From an uncultured Roseovarius sp. (lineage in GTDB: Bacteria; Pseudomonadota; Alphaproteobacteria; Rhodobacterales; Rhodobacteraceae): a stretch of DNA of 64,000 nucleotides. The number at the start of each line of letters is the position of its first letter. Positions within the stretch are counted from its first letter, which is position 1. Below are positions 46,649 to 55,674 of this stretch, piece by piece. A model generated the notes under the pieces. That model saw nothing but the letters and a program-made list of their open reading frames with translations. It did no database searches and had not been told where the DNA came from. The stretch lies in the NCBI GenBank assembly GCA_947496175.1, contig CANMBU010000002.1, positions 186,001-250,000 of the forward strand, read 5' to 3'. Both the position numbers and the translations under genes were made by a program.

Positions 46649-47821
46649 GTGAAAGTCGCAGTCATTGGGGCAGGCATGATCGGATCTGCAGCCGCCCGTC
46701 ATTTGTCAAAGCTTGGCCATGAGGTGTGCCTGATTGGTCCGGACGAACCGCGCGAGAAGGAGCACCATAAGGGTGTGTTTGCGTCACATTATGACGCTGG
46801 TCGGATCACGCGCACGCTTGACCCGGATCCGTTCTGGGCACGAGCAAGCGCTGACAGTATTGCACGATACGGCGACATCGAGGCCGAAAGCGGTATTCCT
46901 TTTTACACAGATTGTGGATTGTTGATGGCCGGGCCTTCGGGTCATCCGGCTATAACGAAAACCCAGGCGCTCGCGATACAGGAAAGCTATGATTTTCAAA
47001 GCTATTCTGCTGATGCGCTGTCATCCAGATTCCCTGATTTCTCCTTTGATGCTTCGGCGCATGGCCTCTTTGAGCCTAAAGGCGCGGGCTACATCGATCC
47101 TCGGGCTCTGGTCGCGGCACAGATTGCTATTGCGCAGAACGCCGGAGCAACACGTGCTCTCCAGATAGCGAACGGTCTTCGGGAGACAGCGTCCGGCGTC
47201 GAAATCGAAACAGAAGACACGCATTTTACGGCTGATCAGGTTCTGGTGGCTGCGGGTGGTTTCTCGAACATGGTCTTGTCAGAGCCACTGCCCATCACAG
47301 TCATGGCGCGCACCATCCTGATGGTGGAGGTCGAGGAACGTGACGCCGAGCGGCTAACCGGGTTGCCGCCTGTGATACAGTATTTCGGAGATGGCACGGA
47401 TATGTATTTTTTGCCACCGATCAAGTACCCCGATGGGCGGTATTACATCAAACTGGGCGGGGACCCCAGCGATGTCGTGTTGGGGGATATCGGCCAAATT
47501 AAGAAATGGTTTCGGCAAGGCGGTGATAGCGCAGTGGGCGGAACCCTGGATGAAATCCTGACAACTCTCATGCCTTCAGCCAAGCTGGGGTCGCGTCATA
47601 TTGCGTCATGTGTCACAACCTTCAGCGAGGATCAGCGGCCGATCCTGAAACGTCTGAGTGATCGAGTGAGCGTCGCGACAGCAGGGTGTGGGCGCGGTGC
47701 GAAATGCAGTGATGAGCTGGGGCGTTTGGGGGCGGTGATAACACTTGGACATGACCTGCCTGTCTGGGTTGATGTTGCCAGACGAAAAGCTGTGACTCAG
47801 GTTTTGGGTCGAACGCTTTAA
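46649..47821 (+). CDS. FAD-dependent oxidoreductase, monomeric-sarcosine-oxidase-like
   Basis: 390 residues of the DAO family. FAD motif [18 protein letters not shown] at the N-terminus, [24 protein letters not shown], and a C-terminal [15 protein letters not shown]. The order fits monomeric sarcosine/N-methylamino-acid oxidases; the usual Cys for covalent FAD attachment may be in the CGRGAKC stretch. It would make glycine, formaldehyde and H2O2 from sarcosine, which links it to creatinase at 38.7 kb, though it lies apart. GTG start at 46649. Its stop overlaps the recR stop by four bases in converging direction. Confidence 0.78.
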   Translation: MKVAVIGAGMIGSAAARHLSKLGHEVCLIGPDEPREKEHHKGVFASHYDAGRITRTLDPDPFWARASADSIARYGDIEAESGIPFYTDCGLLMAGPSGHPAITKTQALAIQESYDFQSYSADALSSRFPDFSFDASAHGLFEPKGAGYIDPRALVAAQIAIAQNAGATRALQIANGLRETASGVEIETEDTHFTADQVLVAAGGFSNMVLSEPLPITVMARTILMVEVEERDAERLTGLPPVIQYFGDGTDMYFLPPIKYPDGRYYIKLGGDPSDVVLGDIGQIKKWFRQGGDSAVGGTLDEILTTLMPSAKLGSRHIASCVTTFSEDQRPILKRLSDRVSVATAGCGRGAKCSDELGRLGAVITLGHDLPVWVDVARRKAVTQVLGRTL

Positions 47822-48411
47822 AGAGCTTTTCTCGCATTGAGAGCAGCAGAAATTGTGCCGTCATCCAAGTAGTCTAGTTCTCCTCCGATTGGCACACCTT
47901 GCGCCAGCGAGGTGAGCGTTACGCGGTCTTCCAATTGGTCGGCGATGTAATGTGCCGTTGTTTGACCATCGACTGTTGCGTTGAGAGCTAAAATGACTTC
48001 GGAGATATTCTCGCTTTGAACCCGGTCCAAGAGCTTTGGAATTCGAAGCTGCTCCGGGCCGATCTGGTCCAGGGCTGAAAGCGTTCCGCCCAGCACATGG
48101 TAACGTCCCTTGAACATGGCTGTGCGTTCCATGGCCCACAGGTCTGCGACATCTTCAACCACGCAGATCAAACCGTTCGCCCGTTTCTCAGATGCGCAGA
48201 TGTCGCAAATATCCGTGGTGCCGATATTGCCGCAGTTGAGGCATTCACGAGCCGTGACAGCGACCTGTTGCATAAGATCTGCCAGAGGCGTTAGCAAAAG
48301 TTCACGTTTGCGGATCATATGAAGCACGGCGCGGCGGGCCGAGCGCGGGCCCAGCCCGGGAAGTTTTGCCATCATCTCAATGAGAGCTTCCAGATCGCGC
48401 GTGGAATTCAT
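47818..48411 (-). CDS. recR: Recombination mediator RecR
   Basis: 197 residues. Helix-hairpin-helix [20 protein letters not shown], zinc finger [22 protein letters not shown] domain [15 protein letters not shown] and C-terminal [18 protein letters not shown]. RecFOR pathway component that loads RecA at gaps. Follows ybaB on the same strand (16-base gap). Confidence 0.97.
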   Translation of the reverse strand: MNSTRDLEALIEMMAKLPGLGPRSARRAVLHMIRKRELLLTPLADLMQQVAVTARECLNCGNIGTTDICDICASEKRANGLICVVEDVADLWAMERTAMFKGRYHVLGGTLSALDQIGPEQLRIPKLLDRVQSENISEVILALNATVDGQTTAHYIADQLEDRVTLTSLAQGVPIGGELDYLDDGTISAALNARKAL

Positions 48412-48427
48412 GCCCAGTCAGAGCGCC

Positions 48428-48772
48428 CTAGAATGGAAGCTTCATATCCTTGGGAAGCCCCATACCTTCGGTAATCTTTCCCATCTCTTCCTGCGCCTTC
48501 TCTGTTGCCTTGGTCTGGGCATCCTTGATGGCGGCAAGGATCAGATCTTCCACAACTTCCTTATCATCGGAATTAAAGATTGACGGGTCGATATCCAGAC
48601 CCTTGAGTTCACCCTTTGCCGTGCAGGTGGCTTTGACCAGCCCAGCGCCAGACTCGCCGGTAACCATCAGATTGTGCATGTCTTCCTGCAGCGACGCCAT
48701 CTTCTGCTGCATTTCCTGAGCGGCCTTCATCATCTTGGCCATGTCGCCCATTTGGCCCAATCCTTTGAACAT
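48428..48772 (-). CDS. ybaB: YbaB/EbfC nucleoid-associated protein
   Basis: 114 residues: MFKGLGQMGDMAKMMKAAQEMQ split by coiled-coil helices, then VTGESGAGLVKATCTAKGEL, LDIDPSIF and the C-terminal helix KEVVEDLILAAIKDA. A GGAG site six bases before ATG fixes the start; the open frame extends 31 codons upstream. Normally dnaX precedes it in this lineage, but here a G-rich non-coding gap and an unrelated gene do. Confidence 0.95.
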   Translation of the reverse strand: MFKGLGQMGDMAKMMKAAQEMQQKMASLQEDMHNLMVTGESGAGLVKATCTAKGELKGLDIDPSIFNSDDKEVVEDLILAAIKDAQTKATEKAQEEMGKITEGMGLPKDMKLPF

Positions 48773-48812
48773 ATCGGTCTCCGAGGTTTGACTGCGGTTA
48801 GGTTCTAGATAC

Positions 48813-48840
48813 GGGGCGGGGCGGGGCGGGGCAAGGGGCG
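48813..48840 (+). repeat. (GGGGC)4 run, possible G-quadruplex
   Basis: Four perfect GGGGC units at 48813-48832, then AAGGGGCG. On the plus strand this meets the G4-tract rule. It lies about 40 bases upstream of the ybaB start, where the promoter or leader of ybaB-recR should be. Confidence 0.75.
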
Positions 48841-48952
48841 GAAAGATGGAGACGTGTTCATTCAAAGCGCAGAGTACCGCATATCGGGAGTTGGAAAACT
48901 GAAACGTAAAGGTGACGTGTGCGGTCGGGAAGGATCAGGCTCAAAAGGCCTA

Positions 48953-49831
48953 TCAACCTGTGGGCGATGGTATCTCTACGAAAAACAACACAGCAAGAAT
49001 AAGCGCCGCGAAAACGAGCAAGGCGAGAGCAATGGTGACTAAGATGATTTTGTTTTCGCTCTTGTCGAACGCCACGGACACCCTGGGATGGTCTGCTGTG
49101 TCATTTGCTAAATCCGGGCTGGCCGGCGCTGCATCTTGCTGAACGACGCGCAGGTGGTTTCGTTTGTGAACAATTGAGGACCGTCTGTATATATTGCTGT
49201 CTGTCTGTGCTGCTACTGCTGGTCTTTTCGGTTCCCGCAGGGCAGAATCAGTGCTTTTGAGTTGCATCGCGGACCTGTCCAAATCCTTGCGAATTGGAGG
49301 GGTCGCCTGTTTCCCTGACACAATAAGCTCCCACGGGCTCTTGGGCGCAGCGGGCATAGATTTCAGAAGGACCTCAGCATTGAGAGTCAGCTTTTGAAAT
49401 TCTGGTGCGATCTGAGACTTTGTTTCCAACAGATACTTCGCCGCACCACGCCTGAAGCGGCGTATTTCGTCCTTGTCTTCCAATTGCGCAAGAAGGAGTG
49501 ACATGGCGTAAAGCGTAAAGTCTTGAGGGCTAAAATCCCCCCAAACTGTTTTCATTTTTCGGTACGCGACTTCCAAAGGCCCGAGAATCGCTTGGTCGGG
49601 GGGAGACACCATATCTTCGCCGACATGGGTAGAGATTGCGTGCAATGCTTCCCCGAAACAGGCCGCGCGATTGCGTTCTTCCGCAAACAATTCAAGCGGT
49701 TCCGGCTCGGTGAGGGTTGCTACGACACGATCCAGAACTTGATTTTGTACGGCCGATGAATGTTTACGAGTGGTCCTGAACAAATGCCCAACCTTCCAGA
49801 TATGGAAAGTGCCATAGCAGCAATGGGGCAA
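48953..49831 (-). CDS. Tail-anchored protein, function unknown
   Basis: 292 residues. A long soluble helical part (residues 30-160) with conserved-looking VWGDFSPQDFTLYAMSLL, a probably disordered region (about 165-260), then one C-terminal membrane helix (KIILVTIALALLVFAALILAV, about 262-282) with a short tail. That arrangement places the bulk in the cytoplasm. ATG at 49831 and TTG at 49783 (GGAAGG upstream) are both possible starts. No family recognised. Confidence 0.55.
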   Translation of the reverse strand: MPHCCYGTFHIWKVGHLFRTTRKHSSAVQNQVLDRVVATLTEPEPLELFAEERNRAACFGEALHAISTHVGEDMVSPPDQAILGPLEVAYRKMKTVWGDFSPQDFTLYAMSLLLAQLEDKDEIRRFRRGAAKYLLETKSQIAPEFQKLTLNAEVLLKSMPAAPKSPWELIVSGKQATPPIRKDLDRSAMQLKSTDSALREPKRPAVAAQTDSNIYRRSSIVHKRNHLRVVQQDAAPASPDLANDTADHPRVSVAFDKSENKIILVTIALALLVFAALILAVLFFVEIPSPTG

Positions 49832-49877
49832 GGTCTGGTAGTCTGTATTTGGCCGCTACTAGAATTGTTACTTCAAC

Positions 49878-50561
49878 TCATGTCTCTGAGGCCCGTGTCA
49901 GCGACAGCCGTGCTGTTTCCAAGTGCTCTTTCATCACGTTCGCGGCGCGCTCTGGCTCGCGTGTTCGCAGCGCGTTGAGGATTTGGCGATGCTGGGCGTT
50001 GTAGAGGTTGATGGTTTGGACATCTAGCGTCAGGCGGCGCATGCGAGTCCAATCGTCTTGAGCTCGGACGTTGGCGATCTGATTCATAATCCAGACCAAA
50101 AGACCATTGCGTGTGCTTTCCGCCAGAGCGCGGTGAAAGGCCGTGTCTGCCTCGGAAAAGGCAACCGGGTCATCCATGCTTGCCTCCATTCGGGCGCATA
50201 GAATCTCCATCTGATCAAAATCGGCGCGCCGTCCGTGCAGCACCGCAAGGCGACAGATATGCGGCTCAAGTGCAAAGCGGGCATCCATGAGTTCCAACGG
50301 CGTGGCGTTTTCGATTTCGCTGGCCGCGATGGTTTCGGATTTGTGGACCACATATGTGCCACTGCCGGGACGGGTTTCGACAAAGCCCTCTTCTTCGAGC
50401 TGTAGCAGAGCCTTACGCACGGTGCCGCGTGCCGCCCCATAGGTGTCGGACATCACGCGTTCGGGGGGCAAGCGATCATGTTGCTGCAAGGTTCCCTTTG
50501 CAATCTCGCGTCTGACCAGAGCAGCTATGTCCGCCGCGCCCATTCTCTGTGCGTCTGCCAT
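49878..50561 (-). CDS. GntR/FadR-family regulator (FCD domain)
   Basis: 227 residues: N-terminal winged helix-turn-helix (RLPPERVMSDTYGAARGTVRKAL in pieces, residues 30-60) and a C-terminal FCD ligand domain (DARFALEPHICRLAV, DTAFHRALAEST, QHRQILNALRTREPERA). The two His residues in the FCD part fit a metal-binding site for small carboxylates. It diverges from the glutamine-synthetase-like operon and is its likely repressor. Confidence 0.88.
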   Translation of the reverse strand: MADAQRMGAADIAALVRREIAKGTLQQHDRLPPERVMSDTYGAARGTVRKALLQLEEEGFVETRPGSGTYVVHKSETIAASEIENATPLELMDARFALEPHICRLAVLHGRRADFDQMEILCARMEASMDDPVAFSEADTAFHRALAESTRNGLLVWIMNQIANVRAQDDWTRMRRLTLDVQTINLYNAQHRQILNALRTREPERAANVMKEHLETARLSLTRASET

Positions 50562-50767
50562 CGGAATCCTCTCAATTTAGACCAATACTAAACCATTTTT
50601 CAGGATATTCCAGCAAAATTATCGAATTTGGATCATAATCGGTTGACTTTTGGACCGGCTCTGGGAATCGTTGACGCTAGGGAGGCTTTTCGCCCCCTGC
50701 CACCAAACAAAAATTCGCAAGCGCCGGCGAACCATCGGAGGCTTGCACAACATCAGGGAGTTTAATT
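50562..50767. promoter_or_regulatory. Divergent promoter region of the ligase operon
   Basis: 206 bases between the regulator and the rightward ligase gene. TTTAGACCAATACTAAACC (near 50577) is an imperfect dyad that may be the GntR operator. TTGACT at 50643-50648 with a 17-base spacer before AATCGT is a weak candidate promoter. AGGGAG precedes the GTG start at 50768. Confidence 0.4.
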
Positions 50768-52246
50768 GTGGCTGAAACTGATCTCGAAAGATTTGTAGAA
50801 GCGCCCGGTCGCGCCGAGAAAATCAAAGAAGTGCGGAAGATGATTGATGCAAAAGGCATTGAGTATCTCTATCTGCAATTTGTCTCGGTGACCGGCAAGA
50901 TCATGGGCAAAGGCATTCCGGCTGATCACTGGGAAAGCGTCGCCATGAAGGGCTTTCAGTTGGTCTATGGCGCCACGGTGAACCTCTTTACCGACCGTGC
51001 GGGCAATTATCTGGGCTACGGTCCGGAGGCGGCCGAGCTTGTTGGTATTCCCGAGCCGGAAACCTTCATGCAACTGCCGTGGGCGCCACAAATTGGTCGG
51101 TTCTACTGCACACTCTTCCGCAACCGGGAAGAAAAGGAAAACCCAGGTGGGTATCTGACGTCGGATAGCCGCGGCAACCTGCGTCGCGCGCACGAGGATT
51201 TCCAAAAGAAACACGGTCGCTCTCTGCGCATCGGCACCGAACCGGAAATGATGTGGTTGAAGTTCGACGAGAACGGTAAGCCTCGTGATGGCTTTTCCAA
51301 GCCATATTGCTACCACATCGATCAGTTTGAGTCGCTGCGCCCTGTTTCCATGCAAGTGATCAAATACGCGCGCCAAATGGGTCTTGATATGATCCAGGGC
51401 GACCACGAAGATGCGCCGGGCCAGCTTGAACTGAACTGGATGTTTGATGACGTGCTGCGCAATGCCGACCGCCTGACCACATACCGCCAGATTTGTGCGC
51501 AAGTGGCGCGCGAGCATGGCATCTTTGCCTGTTTCATGACCAAGCCATTCATGGGTGTGTCGGCCTCGGGCTGTCACCACAACATGAGCCTCTGGCGCGG
51601 TGGTGAGGACCAGTTTGTCAAATGCGGCAACAACCCTGATGATCTGCCGGGCATGGCCGAGAACTACATGTATGTCAGAGGCGGCGAGAACACGTTCATG
51701 CCGGATGATGACGATCCGCAAATGCCGGGCAAAGAGGGCCTTGAGGCTATCGGAGGCGTGGTCCACCACTTGCAGGCGCTGACGGCTATCGGATCTTCTA
51801 CTGTAAACTCCTACCGCCGTCTTTGGGATACCGGTTTCTGGGCGCCGATCTTCGCCGATTGGGGCTTTCAGAACCGCACGACAGGTCTTCGGGTTTCGGC
51901 CCCGGGGCGCTTTGAATACCGCTCTGTTGACTCGATGGTGAACCCGTATCTGATGGGCTCTTGCCTCTTGGCGGCCATGGATGATGGTATCGACAACAAG
52001 CTTGATCCTGGTGAACCTGAAGAGCGTAACATCTACGAGGCGATCAAAGCTGGCAAGCAGGTCAAGAAGCTGCCGATGTCTTTGGGTGAAGCTCTTGATT
52101 TCCTTGAAAACAGTCCCGTCGTGCAACGCGGTTTGCCTGGCGAGATGTATCGCCTGTTCCATGAGTACAAGTATGACGAATTTGCGCGCTTTAACGCAAC
52201 CGTCACTGACTGGGACAGCGAAACTTACATGGAATGTCTTCCCTGA
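50768..52246 (+). CDS. Glutamine-synthetase-like ligase (GlnT/GmaS class)
   Basis: 492 residues of glutamine-synthetase fold. Active-site signatures: GTEPEMMWL for metal, QGDHEDAPGQLELNW, ASGCHHNMSLW (His for glutamate), NSYRRL and the NRTTGLRV / FEYRSVDSMVNPYL arginines. It is longer than typical GlnT or GmaS (about 440), with a longer middle part (NPDDLPGMAENYMYV to MPDDDDPQMPGKE). ATP-dependent amidation of glutamate by ammonia or methylamine is expected. The company of MgsABC-like genes favours an amine-handling role, but the acceptor is not readable. Confidence 0.78.
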   Translation: MAETDLERFVEAPGRAEKIKEVRKMIDAKGIEYLYLQFVSVTGKIMGKGIPADHWESVAMKGFQLVYGATVNLFTDRAGNYLGYGPEAAELVGIPEPETFMQLPWAPQIGRFYCTLFRNREEKENPGGYLTSDSRGNLRRAHEDFQKKHGRSLRIGTEPEMMWLKFDENGKPRDGFSKPYCYHIDQFESLRPVSMQVIKYARQMGLDMIQGDHEDAPGQLELNWMFDDVLRNADRLTTYRQICAQVAREHGIFACFMTKPFMGVSASGCHHNMSLWRGGEDQFVKCGNNPDDLPGMAENYMYVRGGENTFMPDDDDPQMPGKEGLEAIGGVVHHLQALTAIGSSTVNSYRRLWDTGFWAPIFADWGFQNRTTGLRVSAPGRFEYRSVDSMVNPYLMGSCLLAAMDDGIDNKLDPGEPEERNIYEAIKAGKQVKKLPMSLGEALDFLENSPVVQRGLPGEMYRLFHEYKYDEFARFNATVTDWDSETYMECLP

Positions 52247-52328
52247 GGCAGACCATGCTCTTGGCGGCGGGTTGAGGAACTCGCCGCCACCTTACACGAA
52301 CACGCAACCCAGAGGAGGCGCTTCCAAG

Positions 52329-53264
52329 ATGTGTGGAATTGCTGGACTAATTCACAAGGGCAAAAGCAGCTCGGTCGGGTCGGAAATGACCGCCATGTTG
52401 CAGGCGCTCAAACACCGGGGGCCTGACAGCACCGGTTATGCCGTCTACGGCAACCCGACCAAGGGCGACTATATCATGCGCCTGAAGGTGGCCGAGGCCG
52501 AGGACATGGAAAAAGGTCGCGGCATCCATCAGGTGATTGCTGATCGCATCACCGAGGTGGAAGCCATTCTGAAAGAACACGGTGCCAAGGTGAAATCCAA
52601 GGATGCACCTCGGGAATACTCTCTGCGCTATGTCATCAACCATGACGGTGACACCGGCGAAATGGCCGAGCATATCGAAGAAACCGATGGTGTCGAAATC
52701 CTGTCCATGGGCAACGGTCTTGAGCTGATCAAAGACCTTGGCGACGCGACGGTTGTGTCAGAAGCGTATGGCCTGAATGATTTTCAGGGCACCCATGCCA
52801 TTGGTCACACACGCATGGCGACCGAGTCGGACGTGGATATCAAATCGGCGCACCCTTACTGGGCGTTCCCTTACAACGACGTGAGCGTTGTGCATAACGG
52901 GCAGATCACCAACTACTGGATCATGCGCCGCGAGATGGAGCGTAAGGGGCACCGGTTCATGTCGAACTGTGACTCCGAGCTTTTGGCCGTCTACACAGCG
53001 CACAACCTTGCCAATGGTGTGTCGCTTGAGGACAGCCTGCGCCAGTCGATCGAAGAGATTGATGGCGTGTTTACCTATCTGGTGGCGACCAAAGATCAGC
53101 TTGGCATGGCCAAGGACACAATGGCCGCCAAGCCACTGGTTCTTTACGAAAGTGATGACCTGATTGCGATGGCCTCAGAAGAGGTGGCAATCCGCGCGAT
53201 CCTTCCCGAAGAGATCGACACATATGACCCATATGACGAGGAGGTCCGGGTATGGCAGGCGTAA
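52329..53264 (+). CDS. Class II glutamine amidotransferase, GlxB/MgsA-like
   Basis: 311 residues. The mature N-terminus would be Cys 2 (MCGIAGLIH), the Ntn nucleophile, followed by LKHRGPDSTG, HTRMATESDVDIKSAHPY and the VVHNGQITNYW and MSNCDSELLA blocks of the glutamine-hydrolysing domain. In the N-methylglutamate synthase complex (MgsA) or GlxB this subunit is separate. GAGGAGG precedes ATG. It overlaps the next gene by 13 bases. Confidence 0.85.
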   Translation: MCGIAGLIHKGKSSSVGSEMTAMLQALKHRGPDSTGYAVYGNPTKGDYIMRLKVAEAEDMEKGRGIHQVIADRITEVEAILKEHGAKVKSKDAPREYSLRYVINHDGDTGEMAEHIEETDGVEILSMGNGLELIKDLGDATVVSEAYGLNDFQGTHAIGHTRMATESDVDIKSAHPYWAFPYNDVSVVHNGQITNYWIMRREMERKGHRFMSNCDSELLAVYTAHNLANGVSLEDSLRQSIEEIDGVFTYLVATKDQLGMAKDTMAAKPLVLYESDDLIAMASEEVAIRAILPEEIDTYDPYDEEVRVWQA

Positions 53265-54121
53265 CAGACGCAGAACTGAAGGAAATGACCCAGGAAGAGC
53301 GGGTGACCGCTCTGGGGATGCGCACCGAAGCGCTGACGGGCAAATCGCTTTACGTGGAATTTGACCCCGATGCCGAAGAGCGTTTCACCTATCCTTGGGC
53401 GCCTGATGTTGACTTCAACAAACGCACCGAGATGGACTGCGATGGGATGACCACGACGGAAGTGAATTCCGGCATTCGTGATCTGATGGCGCAGGGCTAC
53501 GGCACGGTGGTGCTTAAGAACCCGCGCGGCATGCATTCGCTTGGTGTGGGCATCCTCAGCAAACTGAACCTGATCATCGAAGGGTCTACGGGCTACTTTG
53601 CGGTGGGTCTGATCGACGGACCGAACGTGCGCATCAATGGCCGGGTTGGCTGGTCCTGCGGTGAGAACATGATGTCCGGCACGATTATGATCGAGAAGAA
53701 CGCCGGCTCGACCTTTGGCGCGGCCATTCGGGGCGGTGACCTCGTGTGTCGCGGCTCGGTTGGCTCGCGGACAGGTATCGACCAGAAGGGTGGCACGATC
53801 ATCGTGGGTGGCGACACCGGCGCGCTCTCGGGCTTCATGATGCAGCGGGGCCGCATGGTGGTCTGCGGGAACGCAGGCAAAAACCTGGGCGACTCGATGT
53901 ATGATGGCACGATCTTTGTTGGCGGCGAAATCAAGAGCCTTGGTGTGGACGCGGTTGAAGCCGAGCTGACCGATCTCGACAAGGCCTGGCTCACGCGCAA
54001 GCTCACGCAATACGGTCTGATGCCCGACAAAGGCGTGGATCATTTCACCAAGATCGTCGCGGGCAAGATGCTGTGGAACTACGACAATCTTGAGCCCACC
54101 GAGAAGAAGCTGATCCTGTGA
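53252..54121 (+). CDS. GXGXG glutamate-synthase subunit, GlxC/MgsB-like
   Basis: 289 residues. A right-handed beta-helix with repeated G-x-G-x-x-G strands (VNSGIRDLMAQGYGTVV; SGTIMIEKNAGSTFGAAIRGG; IIVGGDTGALSGFMM; VVCGNAGKNLGDSMYDGTIF), equal to the C-terminal domain of glutamate synthase. It should be the structural core that joins the amidotransferase to the FMN subunit. An N-terminal extension (about 60 residues) is longer than in classical GlxC. Confidence 0.83.
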   Translation: MAGVTDAELKEMTQEERVTALGMRTEALTGKSLYVEFDPDAEERFTYPWAPDVDFNKRTEMDCDGMTTTEVNSGIRDLMAQGYGTVVLKNPRGMHSLGVGILSKLNLIIEGSTGYFAVGLIDGPNVRINGRVGWSCGENMMSGTIMIEKNAGSTFGAAIRGGDLVCRGSVGSRTGIDQKGGTIIVGGDTGALSGFMMQRGRMVVCGNAGKNLGDSMYDGTIFVGGEIKSLGVDAVEAELTDLDKAWLTRKLTQYGLMPDKGVDHFTKIVAGKMLWNYDNLEPTEKKLIL

Positions 54122-54136
54122 TGCCTCACAGGATCA

Positions 54137-54192
54137 CCCCGGACTTGATCCGGGGTCTCCACAAGATAGAGGTCCCGGGTCAAGCCCGGGAC
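54137..54192. repeat. Paired palindromic intergenic repeat
   Basis: CCCCGGA-CTTGA-TCCGGGG (54137-54155) and GTCCCGGG-TCAAG-CCCGGGAC (54172-54192) form two GC-rich hairpins in the gap before the FMN subunit gene. Their loops CTTGA and TCAAG are complementary to each other. It resembles a dispersed intergenic element rather than a terminator, as no T run follows. Confidence 0.7.
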
Positions 54193-54204
54193 GGGACTTA
54201 CAAA

Positions 54205-54218
54205 GTGGCATATGCCAC
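54205..54218. repeat. Perfect 14-base palindrome
   Basis: GTGGCATATGCCAC is a perfect palindrome 18 bases before the next start codon. It could be an operator or a leader hairpin affecting translation of the FMN subunit. Confidence 0.45.
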
Positions 54219-54235
54219 GATTGAAAGGACACAAC

Positions 54236-55600
54236 ATGGCTGACGGAGATCTGCCGACCAAAAAGGCGCTGGACCGCGACGTAAACCGTATCGGTGACAG
54301 CTTTATTTTCCCACCACGGGTGATGGATGACATCCACATCAAATCCGAGTTGGGACGCTACCGGATGCGGGGCTTTTCGCTCTTCAAGAAAATCCCGCAT
54401 TGGGATGACCTGACATTTCTGCCGGGCACGCTCACACGCTTTGTGATCGAAGGCTATCGTGAGAAATGTGAAACCAAGACCGTGATCGGCCCCCGCGCAA
54501 AAGTGCCGCTGGAGCTGGACATCCCGGTCTACATCACCGGCATGAGCTTTGGTGCTTTGTCCTATGAGGCGAAGACGGCTCTGGCCCGTGGGGCGACCAT
54601 GGCGGGCACAGCGACCTGTTCGGGCGAAGGGGGCATGATCCCTGACGAGCGGCGCTATAGCTCCAAGTGGTTCTATCAGTGCATTCAGTCGCGCTATGGC
54701 TTTAACCCCAATCACCTTGTTCTGGCGGATGGCTGTGAGTTCTTCATTGGCCAAGGCTGTAAGGTTGGTCTGGGTGGTCACCTGATGGGTCAGAAAGTGA
54801 CCGACCAGGTTGCCGAGATGCGCAGCCTGCCGGCTGGGATCGACCAACGTTCACCTGCACGTCACCCGGATTGGCTGGGCCCAGATGATCTGGCGCTGAA
54901 GATTCAGGAGATCCGCGAAGCAACTGACTGGCAAATTCCGATCCAGCTGAAGCTGGGCGCGTCCCGTGTGTATGACGACGTGCGGATGGCCGTGAAATGT
55001 GACCCGGACAGCATCTACATCGACGGTATGGAAGGTGGCACGGGCGCGGGCCCGCACCTTGCGACCGAAGACACCGGTGTGCCGGGCATGGCCGCGATCC
55101 GTCAGGCGCGTAAAGCGATTGACGATCTGGGCAAGCGCGGCGAGATCAGCCTTGTTTACGCGGGCGGTATCCGGAACGGTGCGGACGTGGCGAAAGCCAT
55201 CGCATTGGGTGCGGATGCGATTGCCATCGGCCACTCGGCCATGATGGCGCTGAACTGCAACAAGGACATCCCCGAGGCGAACTTCCCCGAGGAAATCGGG
55301 GCCGAGCCGGGCTATTGCTACCACTGTCACACGGGCCGTTGCCCAGTGGGCGTGGCGACGCAAGATCCCAAGCTGCGCGAGCGGCTTGACCCGGATGAGG
55401 CGGCGGAACGCGTGTACAACTTCTTGCACACGCTGACCATCGAGGCGCAGCTCTTTGCCCGCGCATGCGGCAAGACCTATCTGCACAGCCTTGAGCCTGA
55501 GGACCTTGCGGCCCTGACGATGGAAGCTTCGGCCATGGCCGGTGTTCCGCTCGCGGGCACCAACCACACGGTTGGCGTCGAGGATTATCACCACCTGTAA
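54236..55600 (+). CDS. FMN glutamate-synthase subunit, GlxD/MgsC-like
   Basis: 454 residues. TIM-barrel with FMN and an iron-sulfur cluster: GMSFGALSYEAKTALARGA, GEGGMIPDERRY, QIPIQLKLGAS, GGTGAGP, LVYAGGIRNGADVAKAIALGA in pieces, and CYHCHTGRCPVGVATQ whose cysteines bind the cluster. It completes a three-part glutamate-synthase-like enzyme that would transfer an amino or methylamino group to 2-oxoglutarate or glutamate. GAAAGGA before ATG at 54236 fixes the start. Confidence 0.87.
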   Translation: MADGDLPTKKALDRDVNRIGDSFIFPPRVMDDIHIKSELGRYRMRGFSLFKKIPHWDDLTFLPGTLTRFVIEGYREKCETKTVIGPRAKVPLELDIPVYITGMSFGALSYEAKTALARGATMAGTATCSGEGGMIPDERRYSSKWFYQCIQSRYGFNPNHLVLADGCEFFIGQGCKVGLGGHLMGQKVTDQVAEMRSLPAGIDQRSPARHPDWLGPDDLALKIQEIREATDWQIPIQLKLGASRVYDDVRMAVKCDPDSIYIDGMEGGTGAGPHLATEDTGVPGMAAIRQARKAIDDLGKRGEISLVYAGGIRNGADVAKAIALGADAIAIGHSAMMALNCNKDIPEANFPEEIGAEPGYCYHCHTGRCPVGVATQDPKLRERLDPDEAAERVYNFLHTLTIEAQLFARACGKTYLHSLEPEDLAALTMEASAMAGVPLAGTNHTVGVEDYHHL

Positions 55601-55602
55601 AC

Positions 55603-55658
55603 GGTGGGTTTAAAACCCACCCTACCAATGATGCGTAGGGTGGGGTTCCACCCCACCT
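55603..55658. repeat. Complex palindromic intergenic repeat
   Basis: GGTGGGTTT and AAACCCACC face each other at 55603-55621. AACCCACCCTAC (55614-55625) can pair with GTAGGGTGGG (from 55635), and GGTGGGGTTCCACCCCACC spans 55640-55658. These alternate hairpins fill the gap after the FMN subunit gene. No T run. Confidence 0.75.
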
Positions 55659-55674
55659 AACGGAGGAAAACAAA

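Noticed and set aside
50762..52162. 466-residue open frame opposite the ligase gene
   Set aside because: Antisense shadow of a glutamine-synthetase fold with all active-site motifs on the other strand.
53144..54043. 299-residue open frame opposite the GlxC-like gene
   Set aside because: His/Arg/Val-rich antisense of a glycine-rich beta helix; no ribosome site.
54137..54192. Palindromes as a transcription terminator
   Set aside because: Neither hairpin is followed by a T run and the operon clearly continues.
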